Positions 8,289 to 20,608 of a stretch of DNA of 64,000 nt are shown here, piece after piece. Numbering within the stretch: position 1 is the stretch's first letter; each line of letters begins with the position of its first letter. The notes under the pieces are model-generated. The model searched no databases. It was not told where the DNA came from and saw only the letters and a program-made list of their open reading frames with translations. Made by a program: the position numbers and the translations under genes. This stretch comes from Lysobacter sp. MMG2 (GTDB lineage Bacteria > Pseudomonadota > Gammaproteobacteria > Xanthomonadales > Xanthomonadaceae): positions 1,612,001-1,676,000 of the forward strand of contig NZ_JAERQY020000001.1 in NCBI RefSeq assembly GCF_016735495.2, written 5' to 3'.

Positions 8289-8948
8289 ATGCTCGGTGCA
8301 CTCGGGCTCGCCCTGCTCGGCGGTCCCTTCGTGACATTGCCGCTGCCGGTCTCTCCCGGCGACCCGACGCTGATGGCCATCGCGGCCGATCCGGCGCAGA
8401 TGCGGCTGTACTGTTTTTCCACGCGCTGCGGCGATGCGGAATGGCAGGTGGCGATGTCCGCGCCGATGCCGGTGGAGCGCAGTAATGCGGGTCGCCGCTC
8501 GCTTCGCCTGCCAGGCAGCCAGAGCTACGCGCCGTTGAGTGCGCCGGCGACGCCGCGCGAGAGCCAGACGCTGTACTCCAACGATTTCCGCATCGGCACC
8601 CGCTACAACGTGCAGGCCATGCGCGACGGCCCGACCCAGGTCGGCCTGGCGCTCGGCGCGGGCTATCGCCTGGCGCCGCTGTACGACGACGGCATCAACC
8701 AGGCCGGCCCGGTGCTGCGCGGCGAACTCAATCTGGGCCAGCAGTTCGGCGACCGCGCACGGCTCACGCAGCGCGTGCAGTTCGAGAGCGGCCGCGGCGA
8801 AGCGTTCGTGAAGCAGTCGATGAGCCTGGACGTGAACCTGTGGCCCAACTGGACGCTGGAAAGCGACTTCGCCATCCGCCACGACACGCAGAGCGGCGGC
8901 GGCAAGGAAACGGCGGAAAGCAGCATCGAGCTGCGGCGGCGGTTCTGA
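8289..8948 (+). CDS. Putative outer-membrane beta-barrel protein
   Basis: A 219-residue protein with a short hydrophobic N-terminus (MLGALGLALLGGPFVTLPL) and a C-terminal half of alternating strands with turn motifs (NVQAMRDGPTQVGLALGAGY, LRGELNLGQQFGDRARLT, SIELRRRF). The terminal Phe and the alternating pattern fit an outer-membrane barrel, possibly DUF481/YdiY-like. Two cysteines (LYCFSTRCG) near residues 42-47 may form a disulfide. Separated from soeC by about 96 bases, so probably a separate unit. Function unknown. Confidence 0.6.
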   Translation: MLGALGLALLGGPFVTLPLPVSPGDPTLMAIAADPAQMRLYCFSTRCGDAEWQVAMSAPMPVERSNAGRRSLRLPGSQSYAPLSAPATPRESQTLYSNDFRIGTRYNVQAMRDGPTQVGLALGAGYRLAPLYDDGINQAGPVLRGELNLGQQFGDRARLTQRVQFESGRGEAFVKQSMSLDVNLWPNWTLESDFAIRHDTQSGGGKETAESSIELRRRF

Positions 8949-8953
8949 GGAGC

Positions 8954-9023
8954 GGGAATCGGGATTCGGGATTCGGGATTCGGGATTCGGGATTCGGGAT
9001 TCGGGATTCGGGATTCGGGATTC
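8954..9023 (+). repeat. Heptamer tandem repeat, GGGATTC x9
   Basis: One GGGAATC unit at 8954-8960 is followed by nine perfect GGGATTC units at 8961-9023, then GGGAAAGCGTC. A related array in the opposite orientation (GATTCCC x4) occurs at 13025-13052. Unit size is seven bases with no spacers. Confidence 0.95.
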
Positions 9024-9043
9024 GGGAAAGCGTCTCCAAAGTC

Positions 9044-9120
9044 GTCATCCCGGCGAAGGCCGGGATCCAGGCTGTCACGCCGTCCGCTACGTCACGTCAT
9101 TCCAGCGAAAGCTGGAATCC
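9044..9120. repeat. Family B hairpin pair
   Basis: Two 25-base hairpins, GTCATCCCGGCGAAGGCCGG (9044 onward) and GTCATTCCAGCGAAAGCTGG (9096 onward), about 27 bases apart. Each has complementary arms around a GCGAA(A/G)GC core. Further copies occur at 9263, 12928, 12980, 45413, 53762, 53818 and 56727. Twin hairpins in direct orientation resemble REP doublets. Confidence 0.85.
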
Positions 9121-9365
9121 ATCTTGCTGTTGATGGCCAGCCGGGAAAGCGTGGAACGTCCCTGGAGAGTGCCGCCATGCGGCGGCGCAGAAGCCCCTGC
9201 CTACGCGGGAATGACGATGAGTAGGTTCATCGCAATGGGAGTGCCCGGATGCTGCGGGCCTGGGTCCCGGCCTTCGCCGGGATGACGATGAAGGGGCACG
9301 CCTGGCGTCGCCAGGATGACTGGCGAGCTCGCCGCTGCGGTCGCACACAGCTCCGCTCGACCGCC

Positions 9366-10280
9366 TCACACCGCCCCGATCAACTCCCGCGCGCCCTGCG
9401 CCAGCAGCTGCTCCGCCACTTCCAGCCCCAGCGCATCCGGTGCGTCGCCGCGACCTTCGCCCTGTGCCCGGACGAAGCGTCCATCCGCGGCCGAACCCAC
9501 CAGGCCGGACAGATGCAGATGCTCACCTTCGAGCCGCGCGAATGCCGCCACCGGCACATGGCAGCTGCCGTGCAGCGCGCGGTTCATCGCACGCTCGGCT
9601 TCGGCGCAGGTGCGCGTGGCGGCATCGTCCAGGCGCGCACACAGCTCGCGCGTGGCGATGTCGTCCTCGCGGCATTCGATCGCCACCGCGCCCTGCGCCG
9701 GCGCCGGCAACCACTGCGGCGCCTGCAGGCGATCGCGGATGCGCGCGTCGAAGCCCAGTCGCTGCAGCCCCGCGCAGGCCAGCACGATCGCGTCGTACTC
9801 GCCGGCATCCAGCTTCGCCAGGCGCGTGTTGACGTTGCCGCGCAGGTCCAGCAGCTCCAGGTCCGGCCGCAGCGCGCGCAGTTGCGCCTGGCGGCGCAGC
9901 GAGGACGTGCCCACGCGCGCGCCCTGCGGCAGCGCGGCGATGTTCGCGAACGCATTGCTGACGAAGGCGTCGGCGTAATCGGCCCGCGCCAGGATCGCCG
10001 GCAGCGCGAAGCCCGGCTCCAGTTCCATCGGCACGTCCTTGAGCGAATGCACGGCGCAGTCGGCCTCGCCCCGCAGCATCGCCAGCTCCAGTTCCTTCAG
10101 GAACAGGCCCTTGCCGCCGATGGCGGCCAGCGAGCGGTCCAGCACTTCATCGCCACGCGTGCTCATCGGCACCAGCTCGACCGCCAGGCCCGGGTGGGCG
10201 GCGCGAAGGCGGTCGGCGACGTGCTCGCTCTGCCACAGGGCAAGCGGGCTCTTTCGGGTGGCGATGCGCAACGGGTTCAT
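9366..10280 (-). CDS. hemC: Hydroxymethylbilane synthase (porphobilinogen deaminase)
   Basis: A 304-residue protein, normal for the family. It polymerises four porphobilinogen molecules into hydroxymethylbilane in tetrapyrrole (heme, siroheme) synthesis, in the cytoplasm. Landmarks are the N-terminal [24 protein letters not shown], the catalytic Asp in HSLKDVP (about D82), [21 protein letters not shown] and the cofactor-binding cysteine in HGSCHVPVA (C240). It lies 36 bases downstream of the AlgR-type regulator on the same strand, the arrangement known in Pseudomonas. Confidence 0.97.
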   Translation of the reverse strand: MNPLRIATRKSPLALWQSEHVADRLRAAHPGLAVELVPMSTRGDEVLDRSLAAIGGKGLFLKELELAMLRGEADCAVHSLKDVPMELEPGFALPAILARADYADAFVSNAFANIAALPQGARVGTSSLRRQAQLRALRPDLELLDLRGNVNTRLAKLDAGEYDAIVLACAGLQRLGFDARIRDRLQAPQWLPAPAQGAVAIECREDDIATRELCARLDDAATRTCAEAERAMNRALHGSCHVPVAAFARLEGEHLHLSGLVGSAADGRFVRAQGEGRGDAPDALGLEVAEQLLAQGARELIGAV

Positions 10281-10316
10281 CCCGGCATTATCGCCGGGAT
10301 TTCCGCGCCGGGCCGC

Positions 10317-11057
10317 CTACAAGTGCTTGAGCGTGTCCTTCAGCCCCGCCACGCAGCGGCGGCTGACTTCCAGCGGCGCCTTGCCATGGCGCAACACCGC
10401 CTGGACGTGGCCATCGGCCGCGCGGCGCAGTTCGACGATCTCGTGACGCGCCACCAGGCAATTGCGGTGGATGCGCACGAACCGCTCACCGAACTCGTCC
10501 TCCAGCGACTTGAGCGACTCCTCGATGAGGTCCTCGCCACGCGCATGGTGGACGACGACGTACTTCTCCTCGGCATGAAGGTAGTGCACATCCTCGATCG
10601 GGATCAGGCGCAGGCTGCCGCGCAGGCGCGCGCACAGGTGGCTGCGGCGCTGCCCGCCGGCGGGGCCGGCGCCGTTGTCGCCGGCCTTCTCGCGGCCGGC
10701 GGCGAAGGTGCGCACGCGCTCCAGCGCGGCGGCCAGACGCTCGGCGCGCACGGGTTTGACGAGGTAGTCGATGGCTTCGGCCTCGAAGGCCGACAGCGCA
10801 TGGGCGTCGTAGGCGGTGCAGAACACCACGGCCGGACGCGGATCGAATGCCGCCAGATGGCGCGCGGCTTCCAGTCCGTCGATGCCCGGCATGGCGATGT
10901 CCAGCAGCACCAGGTCCGGGCGATGCTCGGCGCAGGCATGCAGGGCGTGCTGGCCGTCGGCAGCTTCGGCGACGACTTCGACGCCGCGCTGCTCGGCCAG
11001 CAATCCTCGCAGGCGCTCGCGCGCCAGCGGTTCGTCATCGGCGATCACTACCCTCAT
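10317..11057 (-). CDS. algR: AlgR-type LytTR response regulator
   Basis: A 246-residue response regulator. The receiver domain starts MRVVIADDEPLARERLRGLL with the acidic pair at residues 7-8, phospho-acceptor D53 in LVLLDIAMPG and the conserved Lys in YLVKPVRAE. The C-terminal LytTR DNA-binding domain (about residues 145-246) includes HYLHAEEKYVVVHH and FVRIHRNCLVARHE. A GGAGG seven bases upstream favours the ATG at 11057 over the one at 11069. Related regulators control alginate, type IV pili and virulence. The partner AlgZ/FimS kinase is not next to it; the upstream gene is an esterase. Confidence 0.88.
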   Translation of the reverse strand: MRVVIADDEPLARERLRGLLAEQRGVEVVAEAADGQHALHACAEHRPDLVLLDIAMPGIDGLEAARHLAAFDPRPAVVFCTAYDAHALSAFEAEAIDYLVKPVRAERLAAALERVRTFAAGREKAGDNGAGPAGGQRRSHLCARLRGSLRLIPIEDVHYLHAEEKYVVVHHARGEDLIEESLKSLEDEFGERFVRIHRNCLVARHEIVELRRAADGHVQAVLRHGKAPLEVSRRCVAGLKDTLKHL

Positions 11058-11143
11058 CGGCGCCTCCATCCCCCAGGCCGGCTGAGCCGTATTGAGAGGG
11101 ATACTAGCCCCGGGCGGGGCCCGCTACCAATTATCGGGCGGGC

Positions 11144-11842
11144 CTAGCCGGCAAAACGGGCGGACAGCCAGTCGCCCAGGTCGCGGATCTCCTCGGCGCA
11201 GACCTGGTGGGCCATGGGGTAGCGGTGCCATTCCAGCCGGAATCCCAGCGATTCCATCGTCCCGGCGCTGCGCTCGCCGATGGCGGCGGGCACCACCGGG
11301 TCGAACTGGCCGTGGGCCATGAACAACGGCTGCGCCTTGGCCGCGGCCTGCAGCGCGGCGGCCGCCTGCTGGGGCGGCTCGGGCAGATAGGTCGAAAGCC
11401 CGGCCAGGCCGGCCAGCGGGACGCGCCGGCGCAGGCCCGCCGACAGGGTGATGGCCCCGCCCTGCGAGAAGCCCACCAGGACGATCCGCTCCGGCGGAAT
11501 GCCGCGTTCGTTCTCGCGCGCGATCAGCGCCTCCACCTGCGCCACCGATTCGGCCACGCCGGCTTCGTCGGCGCGGTTGCCCGCGTTCAACGCATCGAAA
11601 TCGAAATGGACGATGTCGTACCACGCGCGCATGCGCATGCCGTTGTTGATCGTCACCGCACGCACCGGCGCGTGCGGGAAGACGAAGCGCAGCGCCGGCC
11701 AGTCGCGGCGAACGAGTTCGGGAACGATCGGCGCGAAGTCGTTGCCGTCCGCGCCCAGGCCGTGCAGCCAGAGCACGGTCCACGCGGGGTTCGGCGCGGT
11801 TTCGAATTCGACGGTTTCCAGCAGCGGGGCGGTGGTGTTCAT
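11144..11842 (-). CDS. Carboxylesterase/phospholipase of the alpha/beta hydrolase fold
   Basis: A 232-residue cytoplasmic serine hydrolase of the carboxylesterase/lysophospholipase group (EstB/YpfH-like). LWLHGLGADGNDF provides the oxyanion-hole region, GFSQGG the nucleophile elbow (S126), GQFDPVVP the acid (D181) and YPMAHQVC the histidine (H212). No signal peptide. It hydrolyses short-chain or acyl esters. It lies 86 bases upstream of algR on the same strand and may share a transcript, although a functional link is not evident. Confidence 0.92.
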   Translation of the reverse strand: MNTTAPLLETVEFETAPNPAWTVLWLHGLGADGNDFAPIVPELVRRDWPALRFVFPHAPVRAVTINNGMRMRAWYDIVHFDFDALNAGNRADEAGVAESVAQVEALIARENERGIPPERIVLVGFSQGGAITLSAGLRRRVPLAGLAGLSTYLPEPPQQAAAALQAAAKAQPLFMAHGQFDPVVPAAIGERSAGTMESLGFRLEWHRYPMAHQVCAEEIRDLGDWLSARFAG

Positions 11843-11882
11843 GCCGGCATTGTCGCCGCTGCCCGGCGATGCCGCCAGCCGA

Positions 11883-12800
11883 TCAACCGTTGGGCTGAGC
11901 AGGCAACCGGAACGTCAGCGTGCGCGTCGTGTTGACGCGACGCGAGGTGGCCTCGAACTGCCAGCGCGATGCGGCCGCCAGCGCGGCCTGTTCGAACAGG
12001 CCTTCCGGTTGTGCTGACACCGTGTGCACATCGGTGACGCTGCCGTCGGGCTGGATGGTGAAGGCGACCTGCACGCTGCCTTCGATGCGGCGGTTGCGCG
12101 CGGCCAGCGGATAACGCGGCGCCGCATCGCGCAGCAGGCGCGGCAGGGCCTGCGGCGCGGGTTCGGCGCGTGCGGTCGCGACGGGCGGCGGCGGTGTTTC
12201 GGCGAGTGCGGGCGGCGGTTCGACAGTCGCCACCGGGGCCGGCGCGACCTGCGGAGCCGGCGGCGGCGAGGCGATCGTGGGCGCGATGGTGGATGCAGGC
12301 GTCGACGGCGCGATGGGCGCAGGCAGCGGCGCGGTTTGCGCGATGCGCGCACCCTCCTCGCGATCCGCACGCTCCTGCGCCACGCGCAGCCCGTCACGCA
12401 GTCGCGGCAGCGCAGGCGCATGCGGGTCCATGCGCGCGAGCAGGGCGAGCAGGCGGCGCGCTTCATCACGCTGATCCAGCGCGAGCGACTGCTCCGCGGC
12501 GATCAGCACGTAAGGCTGCAGTTCCGCCAGCGCCGCGCTGACACCGGCATCGGCCTCGCGTTCGCGCAGGGCGAGGTAGTACTCCACGGCGTTGTCGCCT
12601 GCCGGCGTGTGGATGCGCTGCTCGCGCAAGGCGGCCTGCGCACGATCGCGCAGCGGCTGCGTGTCCAGTTGCTCGAGCACCGGCGCCGGCAGCGCCACAT
12701 CGTCCTGCCGCGATGCGGCTGCATCGTTGTTCGTGCGCGCCGCATCGCAACCGGCCAGCGCCAACATCAGCAAACCCGCACACGCCAGACCGGACCGCAT
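11883..12800 (-). CDS. Lipoprotein with TonB-type C-terminal domain
   Basis: A 305-residue protein. The signal peptide ends in a lipobox (LMLALAGC) with Asp at +2 (CDAART), which by the E. coli Lol rule would retain it in the inner membrane. A helical region of about 100 residues follows (LREQRIHTPAGDNAVEYYL ... ALLARMDPHAPAL), then a long Pro/Ala-rich linker (PIAPSTPASTIAPTI ...), then a TonB/TolA-like C-terminal domain: YPLAARNRRIEGSVQVAFTI, DGSVTDVHTVSAQP, FEQAALAAASRWQF. TonB normally has a transmembrane anchor to meet ExbBD; here lipid would replace it. Start at 12800 is supported by the upstream AGGGGATAGGGG. Confidence 0.85.
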   Translation of the reverse strand: MRSGLACAGLLMLALAGCDAARTNNDAAASRQDDVALPAPVLEQLDTQPLRDRAQAALREQRIHTPAGDNAVEYYLALREREADAGVSAALAELQPYVLIAAEQSLALDQRDEARRLLALLARMDPHAPALPRLRDGLRVAQERADREEGARIAQTAPLPAPIAPSTPASTIAPTIASPPPAPQVAPAPVATVEPPPALAETPPPPVATARAEPAPQALPRLLRDAAPRYPLAARNRRIEGSVQVAFTIQPDGSVTDVHTVSAQPEGLFEQAALAAASRWQFEATSRRVNTTRTLTFRLPAQPNG

Positions 12801-12927
12801 TGCCCCTATCCCCTTGCGAAAACCCGCACAGGCTAGGGAGCGCATGTGACGGCAATGCGGCAGGGGGCCGGAAGGGCGGTGTGGATCGCGCCTGCGTTCT
12901 CCGTCTGCGATCCAGCGGCGGCACGTT

Positions 12928-13052
12928 GGATTCCCGCCCTCGCGGGAATGACGTGAGGGGCCGGATGGCGTGAGGACCTGGATCCCGGCCTTCGCCGGGA
13001 TGACGGCTTCGGTGACGCTTTCCCGATTCCCGATTCCCGATTCCCGATTCCC
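12928..13052 (-). repeat. Composite repeat, inverted copy (hairpin pair plus GATTCCC array)
   Basis: Read on the minus strand this is a heptamer array (four units, GATTCCC on the plus strand at 13025-13052), then GGGAAAGCGTC, then two family B hairpins (13004-12980 and 12952-12928). The same order (array, GGGAAAGCGTC, two hairpins) occurs on the plus strand at 8954-9120, so the two are inverted copies of one composite element. Confidence 0.85.
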
Positions 13053-13096
13053 GACGAAATTGTGTATCGCCACCTCCGCCGCGTACCCTTGGCCGC

Positions 13097-13483
13097 ATGT
13101 CGCGCGTGCCCGCCCCCTTCGCCCAGGCCTTCCGGCTTCTGTTGCTGGGCCTGCTGCTGTGTGGCGTGGTGCTGAAGCCGTCGCTGGCGATCGCGGAGGA
13201 AATGCACGAACTGCTCGCACACGCGGCCGTGGCCGGCGATGGGCACGTGCACACCGATACGCAAGCAGTCGAGGTCGTTGCGCCATCGGGCAACGACGGT
13301 TCAAAACCGCACGACGACAGCCACTTCCACCTCACCCACTGCTGCGGCCAGCAAGCCGCCGTGCTGCCGCGCATGGAGCTGACGCTGCCGCGCACGCACG
13401 CCGATTCGCCGCTTCCGGCGCAGACGGTCGCCTTCGCGCCCGCACCGCACATCGCACCGTTCCGTCCTCCGATCACGGCCTGA
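13097..13483 (+). CDS. Small exported His-rich protein preceding czcCBA
   Basis: A 128-residue protein with a clear signal sequence (FRLLLLGLLLCGVVLKPSLAIA). The mature part is rich in His and acidic residues: EEMHELLAHAAV, GDGHVHTDTQ, KPHDDSHFHLTHCCGQQ. This composition suggests metal binding in the periplasm. It lies 54 bases upstream of czcC on the same strand, so it is likely co-expressed with the efflux pump. I do not recognise a named family; small His-rich leader proteins are known in some cation-efflux operons. Confidence 0.72.
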   Translation: MSRVPAPFAQAFRLLLLGLLLCGVVLKPSLAIAEEMHELLAHAAVAGDGHVHTDTQAVEVVAPSGNDGSKPHDDSHFHLTHCCGQQAAVLPRMELTLPRTHADSPLPAQTVAFAPAPHIAPFRPPITA

Positions 13484-13537
13484 CGTCGCCGCCGGCATGT
13501 GCCGGCGTTCCGTCCGCCTTTCCATCGGAGAACCACC

Positions 13538-14811
13538 ATGCTTTCGCGACCCGCGGCTTTGGCCGCGCTGGTCGTCGCGCTCGTTGCGGGCTCGCCCGCG
13601 CGCGCCGACGATCGACTCACCCTGGACGATGCGTTCGCGCGCGTCGCCGCCACCCACCCTGATCTTCGCCTGCCCGCGCTGCGCGAGCAGGCGCTCGCCG
13701 CCGAGCTGGAGACCGCATCGCAACGTCCTGCGCTGCGCGCCGGCATCGAGCTGGAGAACGTCCTGGGCACGGGCGACTACGCCGGGCTCGACAACGCCGA
13801 ACTGACGCTCAGCCTCGCCTCGGTGCTCGAACGCGGCGGCAAGCGCGACGCCCGCCGCGCGCTCGCGCAAAGCCGCATCGACGCGCTCGCGCCCGAACGC
13901 GAAGCCGCGCGGCTTGATCTGCTCGCCGAAACCGCGCGCCGTTACCTCGACGTGGTCGCCGCGCAACGCCAACGCGACCTCGCCGATGCCGACATCGCCC
14001 AGCGACGCCGCACCGTCGTCGCCGCGCAACATCGATTCGACGCCGGTGCGTCGCCGGAGTCGGTGGTGCTGACCGCGCAGGCCGCCCTCGCCCGCGCGGA
14101 GCTCGAACGCCGCCGCGCGCAGCAGGCGCAGGAGGCAGCGCGTCAGCACCTCGCCGCGCTGTGGGGCGAGCGCGAACCGCGTTTCGATCTGGCACCGCAA
14201 GACCCACTGGCGCTTCCGATGATCGCGGACTTCGACGTCCTCGCCTCATTGCTCGAACGCACGCCGGACCTCGCGCGCTTCGCCGACCAGCGCCGCATTG
14301 GCGAGGCGCGGTTGCAACTCGCCCGTTCGCAGGCGAAGACAGACCTCGACTGGCAGTTCGGCGCTCGCGCCTTCAACGGCACGGACGACGTCGCGCTGAT
14401 CGCTGGTGTGTCCATGCCGCTGGGCGGCACGCGTCGCGCGCAGCCGGAGATCCGCGCCGCGCAGACGGAGCTGGCGATGCTGGAGGTCGAACGCGAGTCG
14501 CGCGGTCTCTCGCTGTATTCGACGCTGGTGGAAGCGCACGGCCGTTACCGCGTGGCGCAGCTGGAAGTGCTGCGGCTGCGCGACGACGTCCTACCAAAAC
14601 TCGCGCGCGCCGAAGCCGCCGCCGAACGCGCCTACCGCGCCGGTGCGATCAGCTACCTGGAATGGGCGCAGCTCCAGTCCGAACGCACCGCGACCGCACG
14701 CCAACAGCTCGACGCCGCGCTCGACGCGCGTCGCGCCCTCATCGAAATCCAGCGCCTGACCGGCGAAGCCCTCGTGCTGCCGGCCCGCTCCATGGAACAG
14801 GGAGTTTCCCC

Positions 14812-14815
<4 letters not shown>
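13538..14815 (+). CDS. czcC: CzcC-type outer-membrane efflux channel
   Basis: A 425-residue TolC-family protein with a Sec signal (AALAALVVALVAGSPARA, cleavage near ADDRLT). It has the duplicated coiled-coil layout of outer-membrane factors (LTLDDAFARVAATHPDL at the start, RVAQLEVLRLRDDVLPKLAR in the second half) and the family signature near GAISYLEWAQLQSERTATA. It forms the outer-membrane exit duct for the RND pump below. The ATG at 13538 follows GGAGAA; the in-frame extension upstream would disrupt the signal peptide. Its stop overlaps the czcB GTG start. Confidence 0.92.
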
Positions 14816-19234
<4,419 letters not shown>

Positions 19235-19249
19235 CGCACCCTTGGCATC

Positions 19250-19277
19250 GCCCGGGCGTGGCGGGTTGCGCCCGGGC
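19250..19277 (+). terminator. Hairpin after czcA, possible terminator
   Basis: GCCCGGGCG (19250-19258) and CGCCCGGGC (19269-19277) form a perfect nine-base stem with a ten-base loop, 16 bases after the czcA stop. The downstream sequence has only a weak T content (ATGGCTTGATCT), so a purely intrinsic terminator is uncertain. Confidence 0.45.
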
Positions 19278-19372
19278 AATGGCTTGATCTCGCCAGCGAC
19301 GACGGCCTGCGTCAGTGCGGATCAGCTAGTCGGCTCACTTCTGCGATCGTTCTAGCGAGGCACCGATAAACT

Positions 19373-19855
19373 TCACATGGTTCCGCGCGTTTCCGACGGG
19401 TATTGAGCATCGAACAATCGCACCATCGCGATCCGTTTGTTGCCGCAGTCGAAGGCGAAGTCCACCTTGAGTTTCGCCTTTGCAGGAACGGTGAACTCGT
19501 TGATGGCGGAAACTGTCTTGCAGGCATATCCGTCATCGTCGAGTGCGGTCACATGGCCTCCCATCGCCAGACCCGTCACCCGCACCGGAGCATCGGCGGC
19601 GTTGGAGAAGCCCAGCGTCACCGCCGACGAAGCGCCCGGCACGGAGTCTAAATGCAGCACTTCGCCATGGAGCGCGGATTGGAGTTCCTTTCCGCTGCTG
19701 ACAACCAATGCGCCATCGGCGCTATTGCTGGCCTTTCGGCCTTCTTTCACGCCCTTCTCGACGCCTGTCATCGCCCCCTTGGCCAGTTCGACTGCCTTGG
19801 ATGCGGCGCCAGCGGCCGCGTTCTCTGCATTGTCGCCAGAGCAACCTGTCACCAA
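19373..19855 (-). CDS. Lipoprotein-like gene lacking its 5' end (possible immunity protein)
   Basis: A frame of 160 codons from a GTG at 19855. The first residues (MVTGCSGDNAENAA) match a lipobox and mature lipoprotein start, but only five more codons exist upstream (ending LGL) before an in-frame stop, so the hydrophobic part of the signal peptide is missing. The rest looks like a folded domain of beta character (VRVTGLAMGGHVTALDDDGY, KLKVDFAFDCGNKRIAMV) with two cysteines. It lies downstream of vgrG on the same strand. Lipoprotein immunity proteins commonly follow periplasm-acting T6SS effectors, so a decayed or 5'-truncated immunity gene is plausible but unproven. Confidence 0.5.
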   Translation of the reverse strand: MVTGCSGDNAENAAAGAASKAVELAKGAMTGVEKGVKEGRKASNSADGALVVSSGKELQSALHGEVLHLDSVPGASSAVTLGFSNAADAPVRVTGLAMGGHVTALDDDGYACKTVSAINEFTVPAKAKLKVDFAFDCGNKRIAMVRLFDAQYPSETRGTM

Positions 19856-19891
19856 CCCAAGCCCGACTCACCGCCGCTGTCCCCACAGACC

Positions 19892-20608
19892 ATGTCGTTC
19901 TCATACATGGGCATGACGGGCCTCAATTCGCTCGGAACCAAGGATGGCGAGCACTACACCCTCTACCTGCCCACCACCACGACCCTGAGCGGTTGGAGCG
20001 CAAGCCGGCCCAAGGGTGCACACAGCGCCATCGGTGCCGGTGTGTACAGCGGCACGCTCGATGCGGAAGACAAGCAACTGCTGGAAGCCATGCGCGGAAA
20101 GCTCTGCCGCGACCTGAAGTGGCCGGCGATGCGCAGCCCGGAGTACATGTTCAGCTACTACATGCAATGCGATGGCAAGGTTTACACCAACTCGGTGGAC
20201 CTCAGCGCCGGGTTTCCGCAAGGCACCGAGGGGATGATGTCGACCTTCGGCGAGTTGATGGACCATTTCTATGCCAAGGCCACTCGCACACCGGTCAAGC
20301 TCGACGTGGACTACGAGGTCACGCTGCAAGCCGATCAGTTCCTGGTGACGCTGCGGTTCATCAACAACGGCGAAGAGACGCTTGTACTGGAAAGCCCGGC
20401 CACCTGGGACGGCATGTTTCCGCGACCGCCGATTCCGATGGGCACTGCGGCGGACCTGTACGGAAACTTGAACTTCCTGCTGGGCGGTCAGCAGATGATC
20501 AACGCCAAGGACTTCCATATGGACGTATTCCAGTCATACGAGCCGCATTCCTCTCCCCAGGCGGCCGCGTTGGCACGCGCATTGCGCGGGTACATTTCGA
20601 TGGTGTGA
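19892..20608 (+). CDS. Hypothetical protein, probably 5'-truncated, convergent with vgrG
   Basis: A 238-residue frame from the ATG at 19892 (MSFSYMGMTGLNSLG). No ribosome-binding site precedes it, and the open frame continues upstream only through sequence antisense to the lipoprotein gene, with credible coding sequence starting about 19858 (KPDSPPLSPQTMSF). Inside are TWDGMFPRPPIPMG and a strand-rich part (LDVDYEVTLQADQFLVTLRF). Base composition is lower in GC than the neighbours. Its last 121 bases overlap the 3' end of vgrG on the other strand. I do not recognise a family; proximity suggests a T6SS accessory or immunity role. Confidence 0.5.
   Translation: MSFSYMGMTGLNSLGTKDGEHYTLYLPTTTTLSGWSASRPKGAHSAIGAGVYSGTLDAEDKQLLEAMRGKLCRDLKWPAMRSPEYMFSYYMQCDGKVYTNSVDLSAGFPQGTEGMMSTFGELMDHFYAKATRTPVKLDVDYEVTLQADQFLVTLRFINNGEETLVLESPATWDGMFPRPPIPMGTAADLYGNLNFLLGGQQMINAKDFHMDVFQSYEPHSSPQAAALARALRGYISMV

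Larger units (their letters stand above)
8949..9365. other. Repeat-filled intergenic region
   Basis: No gene is visible. It carries the GGGATTC tandem array at 8961-9023, two family B hairpins (9044-9068 and 9096-9120), a half hairpin around 9200-9215, and another hairpin at 9263-9286. The genes on either side (barrel protein and hemC) converge on it, so hairpins here may also terminate transcription. Confidence 0.75.

Noticed and set aside
8954-9023. Heptamer array considered as a CRISPR or phase-variation tract
   Set aside because: Units are seven bases with no spacers and lie after a stop codon, outside coding sequence, so neither CRISPR nor frame switching fits.
8954-13052. Composite transposon bounded by inverted repeats
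   Set aside because: No transposase or target duplication is visible and the enclosed genes include core hemC and its usual neighbour algR.
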